From Halieaceae bacterium (lineage in GTDB: Bacteria; Pseudomonadota; Gammaproteobacteria; Pseudomonadales; Halieaceae), in assembly GCA_011523115.1 (NCBI GenBank), contig WTHO01000126.1, positions 1 to 25,613 of the forward strand: a DNA stretch of 25,613 nt, in the 5' to 3' direction. The notes under the pieces were generated by a model. That model saw only the letters and a program-made list of their open reading frames with translations. It was not told where the DNA came from and did not search any database. Shown piece by piece: positions 23,993-25,613 of this stretch (position 1 is its first letter; each line of letters begins with the position of its first letter). The position numbers were made by a program, and so were the translations under genes.

Positions 23993-25108
23993 TTAGGGAT
24001 TGCGCAGCGTATCTCCCACCGACAAGGGCCTCGTCGCCTCAAGCACGAGGCCAAAACTCGCCCGCTCAAAGACCGAAAAGACGATTAAGACGCCGGCCCG
24101 AACCTCCGGTAACAAGACCGGCTTACCCGTAACGGGGTCTTTGGCGAGCTGTCCGGCTTGATCGATAACCAACACATCGCCCACCTGCAACGACTCCCGC
24201 TCGCCTCGATTCAGCACGACAATGTCCAGCACACCGATTTGGGTCACACCACCCGGCACGGCAATCATAGTGGCGTCATCGATTGTTATAGCTGGCGCCT
24301 TCGGCTGAAAAGCCGGGTCAACAATCGTATCCACCACCGGGAGGAGTCGGTCACCGATGCGAATCTCTGATCGCATTTCTGTCACTCTCAGCTTCGCGGC
24401 ATCATCTTCAGTCAGACTGGCGGGGTCCGCTTGCTCCATCATGACTTCTCCGACATCGACGACCAGCACACCAAGACTCTCACCTGTTTGAGGGTCATAC
24501 AGCGTGTCAAGAGGACGCACCAGTCGAAACCTGCGCGTCCCGTCCCAGCGCCCCTTGGCATAGACCCTGTCACCTAACCCACTCAGCAACCGACCCGAGT
24601 CGCCCGCCAAAATATAGGACGCCCCCTCGATTAGACTGGTCTCAACGACGCGATGCTGGCGAAGGAAGGGTTCGATCTCGTCGCGAGGAATCGGCGGAAT
24701 AGCGAGGGCCAGAGGGCTTGCCCTCATGGCCGGCGATAGCTTGACCTCATGCTGCGCTGCACGGGCGACATAAGGCACGCCATCTGCCCAAAACAGATCC
24801 AGTTGATCGCCCGGATAAATGAGGTGCGGGTTATCGAGGTGTGGGTTGCCCTGCCATAAATCGGGCCAGCGCCAGGGATCACTGAGAAATAACGCCGAGA
24901 TGTCCCAGAGCGTGTCACCCGCCTGCACAATATAGGTATCCGGCGCATCGGGGTTTAACCGCAGCGGTCCCTGAGATGGCGCTGCCGCAGCCCCCGCCGT
25001 CAGTGCCAGCGCCAACAAACACCCTATGCACCGGCGCAAAAAGCGGTTATTTCTTAAAAAATACGGGTTAGCGTTCGAACAGATCGCAGTCCATTTGCTT
25101 GCGTTCAC
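23993..25108 (-). CDS. Secreted LysM peptidoglycan-binding domain protein
   Basis: Exported protein of 371 residues. The signal peptide is preceded by an unusually long N-region (hydrophobic core about 27-43, ending AGAAAAP). One LysM domain spans about 59-105 ([17 protein letters not shown], then [13 protein letters not shown]), which binds peptidoglycan. The remaining 260 residues contain repeated beta-rich segments with [16 protein letters not shown] and [11 protein letters not shown]. No catalytic domain is evident. I start at GTG 25108, 8 nt after GGAG. The GTG at 25117 overlaps that site. Relatives lie next to def and dprA in Pseudomonas (PA0020 region). The exact role is unknown. It is probably envelope maintenance. 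Confidence 0.9.
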   Translation of the reverse strand: MNASKWTAICSNANPYFLRNNRFLRRCIGCLLALALTAGAAAAPSQGPLRLNPDAPDTYIVQAGDTLWDISALFLSDPWRWPDLWQGNPHLDNPHLIYPGDQLDLFWADGVPYVARAAQHEVKLSPAMRASPLALAIPPIPRDEIEPFLRQHRVVETSLIEGASYILAGDSGRLLSGLGDRVYAKGRWDGTRRFRLVRPLDTLYDPQTGESLGVLVVDVGEVMMEQADPASLTEDDAAKLRVTEMRSEIRIGDRLLPVVDTIVDPAFQPKAPAITIDDATMIAVPGGVTQIGVLDIVVLNRGERESLQVGDVLVIDQAGQLAKDPVTGKPVLLPEVRAGVLIVFSVFERASFGLVLEATRPLSVGDTLRNP

Positions 25109-25115
25109 AGTAATC

Positions 25116-25123
25116 ACTCCTTT
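25116..25123 (-). promoter_or_regulatory. Shine-Dalgarno deciding the LysM gene start
   Basis: AAAGGAGT on the minus strand is one of the best ribosome binding sites in the window. Its GGAG is 8 nt from GTG at 25108 and overlaps the more upstream GTG at 25117, so the downstream start is preferred. Confidence 0.7.
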
Positions 25124-25190
25124 GTTACTGCTTTTTCCGCGCGCCCTTTATGCCAACACAATCACTGCCACCACAACGGAGGCGGCGCGC

Positions 25191-25196
25191 TATACT
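25191..25196 (+). promoter_or_regulatory. Possible -10 of the def promoter
   Basis: TATACT (5 of 6 to the consensus) lies 90 bp before the def ATG in the divergent region 25109-25286. No convincing -35 is found 16-18 bp upstream, so this is tentative. Confidence 0.3.
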
Positions 25197-25286
25197 CCAA
25201 GTCTGCGGTCGCGTTTGAATTGGAGCAAGACCAAATCCGAACACTTTTCCGCTTTGCTCAGACCCCACCACTCGGAATCGTCCTAC

Positions 25287-25613
25287 ATGGCACTACTGAC
25301 AATCCTCGAGTTTCCCGACCCGCGGCTCAGAACCCGTGCGAAACCCGTCGCCACGGTCGACTCAAGAATCCAACGCTTGGTTGATGACATGTTTGAAACG
25401 ATGTACGCAGCGCCCGGTATTGGACTGGCGGCCAGTCAAGTCGATGTCCACGAGCGGGTAATCGTTATCGACCTCTCTGAGGATCGCACCGACCCCCGCG
25501 TTTTCATCAATCCAGAAATCACGATATTAGACGACACGCTCGGCAACTACGACGAAGGGTGCCTGTCGGTTCCGGGTTTCTATGAGACCGTGCAGCGTCC
25601 ACAGGTGGTTGAG
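25287..25613 (+). CDS. def: Peptide deformylase (5' part, cut by window edge)
   Basis: Removes the formyl group from the first Met of new proteins, an iron-dependent step at the ribosome exit. The visible 109 codons are open to the window end and start with [21 protein letters not shown], a standard peptide deformylase N-terminus. Motif 1 is GIGLAASQV (GxGxAAxQ, with Ser in place of the more usual Thr). Motif 2 is EGCLSVPG, whose Cys is a metal ligand. Motif 3 (QEHEIDH type) lies beyond the edge and cannot be checked. No clear ribosome binding site precedes the ATG. It is divergent from the LysM gene. In relatives fmt normally follows. Confidence 0.96.
   Translation, partial: MALLTILEFPDPRLRTRAKPVATVDSRIQRLVDDMFETMYAAPGIGLAASQVDVHERVIVIDLSEDRTDPRVFINPEITILDDTLGNYDEGCLSVPGFYETVQRPQVVE

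Overview
This window is a dense stretch of chromosome from an aerobic gammaproteobacterium. It holds 22 protein-coding genes, one of them cut by the right edge. I see no rRNA, tRNA, CRISPR array, insertion sequence, phage gene or other mobile element. Gene content and order point to the Pseudomonas / marine Cellvibrionales-Halieaceae side of the class (inference from synteny and protein similarity recalled from memory, not from a search). Three blocks are recognisable from Pseudomonas: dsbA-cytochrome c4-cytochrome c5-engB-polA, the aa3-type oxidase cluster, and def-LysM-dprA-tsaC-hemF-aroE. In Pseudomonas these lie near, and on both sides of, the replication origin, so the window may be origin-proximal.

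Layout. 1-236 is noncoding and carries a hairpin and a triple 12-bp tandem repeat just before argA. 237-6816 is amino-acid metabolism: argA (arginine) and ilvD (branched chain) on the plus strand, a DUF6279 lipoprotein and leuA on the minus strand, and an Lrp/AsnC regulator divergent from leuA. 6817-9482 holds dsbA and two periplasmic c-type cytochromes (c4 and c5) in one minus-strand run, then plus-strand engB. 9489-14333 is a minus-strand run SURF1 > SCO-like protein > SCO > polA, tightly packed and with overlaps. 14400-14648 is a plus-strand DUF2909 gene. 14768-19068 is the oxidase structural unit coxB-coxA-ctaG-coxC, with its own candidate -10 box upstream and a strong terminator downstream. 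19300-20240 holds a YheV-type zinc ribbon gene and a gamma-carbonic anhydrase family gene. 20237-25108 is a minus-strand run (LysM protein, dprA, tsaC, hemF, aroE), and def starts divergently at 25287.

How the genes work together. The centre builds a caa3-like cytochrome c oxidase. CoxB carries CuA and a fused cytochrome c domain. CoxA has all haem and CuB ligands. Cox11/CtaG and SCO deliver copper and SURF1 assists haem a insertion. Cytochromes c4 and c5 may feed it electrons, DsbA makes disulfides in exported proteins, and HemF is an oxygen-dependent step of haem synthesis. The haem O and haem A synthase genes, which sit inside this cluster in Pseudomonas, are absent here.

Most of the window is housekeeping and I do not see a clear new defence or mobile system. 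The best leads are an uncharacterised membrane-anchored CxxxC protein next to SCO, the antisense-oriented DUF2909 gene inside the oxidase locus, polA placed 4 bp behind SCO, short 12-bp tandem repeats at two places, and convergent gene pairs that abut or overlap at their stop codons.
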